Source: Stakelama portus
Lineage (GTDB): Bacteria; Pseudomonadota; Alphaproteobacteria; Sphingomonadales; Sphingomonadaceae
Assembly: GCF_003171655.1 (NCBI RefSeq)
Contig: NZ_QFZL01000001.1
Coordinates: forward strand, 806,001-870,000
Length of the DNA: 64,000 nt
Direction of reading: 5' to 3'
Shown: positions 63,658 to 64,000 of the stretch, piece by piece
Layout of the letters: every line of letters begins with the position of its first letter
Numbering within the stretch: position 1 is the first letter of the stretch
Made by a program: the position numbers and the translations under genes
Notes under the pieces: model-generated
Told to the model about the DNA's origin: nothing
The model's input: the letters and a program-made list of their open reading frames with translations, nothing else
Database searches by the model: none

Positions 63658-64000
63658 ATGCAAACGTTGGTTACGCCAGAAACGCAACGACACCGAGATG
63701 CGGTGGCCAGTGTCGCGGGCTATACGTATCAGCTCTATGTTAGCATCGCGGAGTGGCTACGGCTGCGAGCCGGGGAATCTCTGTTGTTGGAGGTCGCGGA
63801 GGATTTTGCAACCTTTGCAACTTCGGCCTTGGATCTCACTCAGGTTAAGAACGAGCCGGCCGTGAAAAACGTTTCTCTTCGGAGTCGGGGAGCTGCGAAA
63901 GCGATTGGTTCGCTGTGGGAGTACCAAAGTTCCAATCCCACACTAGAAGTGAGACTAACGTATCTCACAACCGCGTCTCCAACTACCGAGCGTGGTTTTT
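63658..64000 (+). CDS. 5' part of a Cap4/DUF4297-like dsDNA nuclease gene (runs off the window)
   Basis: An open frame begins at this ATG, behind an in-frame TAG at 63631, and continues to the window end (114 residues). It shows AGYTYQLYVSIAEWL near residue 20, LLLEVAEDFATFA with Glu45 and Glu48-Asp49, LDLTQVKNEPAVKN with Gln62-x-Lys64, and VRLTYLTTASPTTERG. The order GxxYQ - E..ED - QxK - TTA...E is that of the Cap4/DUF4297 PD-(D/E)xK-like nucleases found in CBASS and other defence systems. Its base use is visibly richer in A/T than the chromosome. No ribosome site is obvious. The assignment is by eye and tentative. Confidence 0.55.
   Translation, partial: MQTLVTPETQRHRDAVASVAGYTYQLYVSIAEWLRLRAGESLLLEVAEDFATFATSALDLTQVKNEPAVKNVSLRSRGAAKAIGSLWEYQSSNPTLEVRLTYLTTASPTTERGF

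Noticed and set aside
63463..63693. 76-residue minus-strand open frame before the nuclease gene
   Set aside because: It overlaps the start of the nuclease frame, has no recognisable motif, and no ribosome site could be supported.

Overview
The window is a high-GC chromosomal segment from an alphaproteobacterium, almost certainly a sphingomonad (Sphingomonadaceae, probably Sphingomonas or a close relative). The basis is the conserved block tpiA - ppiD - trpE / trpG - trpD - trpC - moaC - moeA - lexA facing comEC, followed by gltX and gltA. Supporting markers are a one-cysteine DksA, an RcdA (DUF1465) homologue, a DUF2336 gene coupled to a sensor kinase-like gene, and a Ser/Gly-rich protein with a PAPVPAPP-type sorting tail. 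Genus-level assignment is inference.

Layout. 0-5.2 kb: cell-wall hydrolase NamZ-like DUF1343, a nucleotidyltransferase/membrane fusion, DUF2336 and a kinase-like protein without the phospho-acceptor His. 5.2-13.9 kb: gltA, gltX, comEC, lexA (with a candidate operator), moeA, a 39-bp alternating purine-pyrimidine tract, tag, a small lipoprotein and moaC. 14-23.4 kb: tryptophan genes trpC, trpD, trpG and trpE plus ppiD. trpE is separated from trpGDC by about 3.5 kb of accessory genes and a decayed IS5-type transposase end. 23.5-30 kb: tpiA, GFA protein, M17 aminopeptidase, PQQ glucose/quinate-type dehydrogenase, aldo/keto reductase. 30-38.4 kb: rluE, DUF2306, rimO, GNAT, K+ channel, degenerate LytM (NlpD-like), surE, serS, host-attachment-family protein. 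38.4-46.8 kb: Ser/Gly repeat surface protein, dksA, PilZ, two DUF465 genes, rcdA, nitronate monooxygenase, gamma carbonic anhydrase, a Cys-rich membrane protein, dienelactone hydrolase. 46.9-53 kb: S9 peptidase, TonB-dependent receptor and divergent LysR, which looks like a nutrient-uptake unit. 53-61.4 kb: a cluster with a 2OG-Fe(II) dioxygenase of the amino-acid-hydroxylase type, cupin, thioesterase, DJ-1/PfpI protein, two LysE exporters, an EamA exporter, a MocR regulator with a perfect 20-bp palindrome, and a type B (CatB-like) acetyltransferase.

61.4-64 kb is the most accessory-looking part. It holds an IS3-type transposase tail, a 45-nt 3' half of a tRNA-Lys(CTT) gene (an att-type duplication), phased AGGTAGC repeats, a tyrosine integrase broken by a small deletion and an in-frame stop, and finally a gene running off the window whose first 114 residues resemble a Cap4/DUF4297-like dsDNA nuclease. 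I read this as the left end of an integrated island with a probable anti-phage or restriction-type cargo that continues beyond the window.
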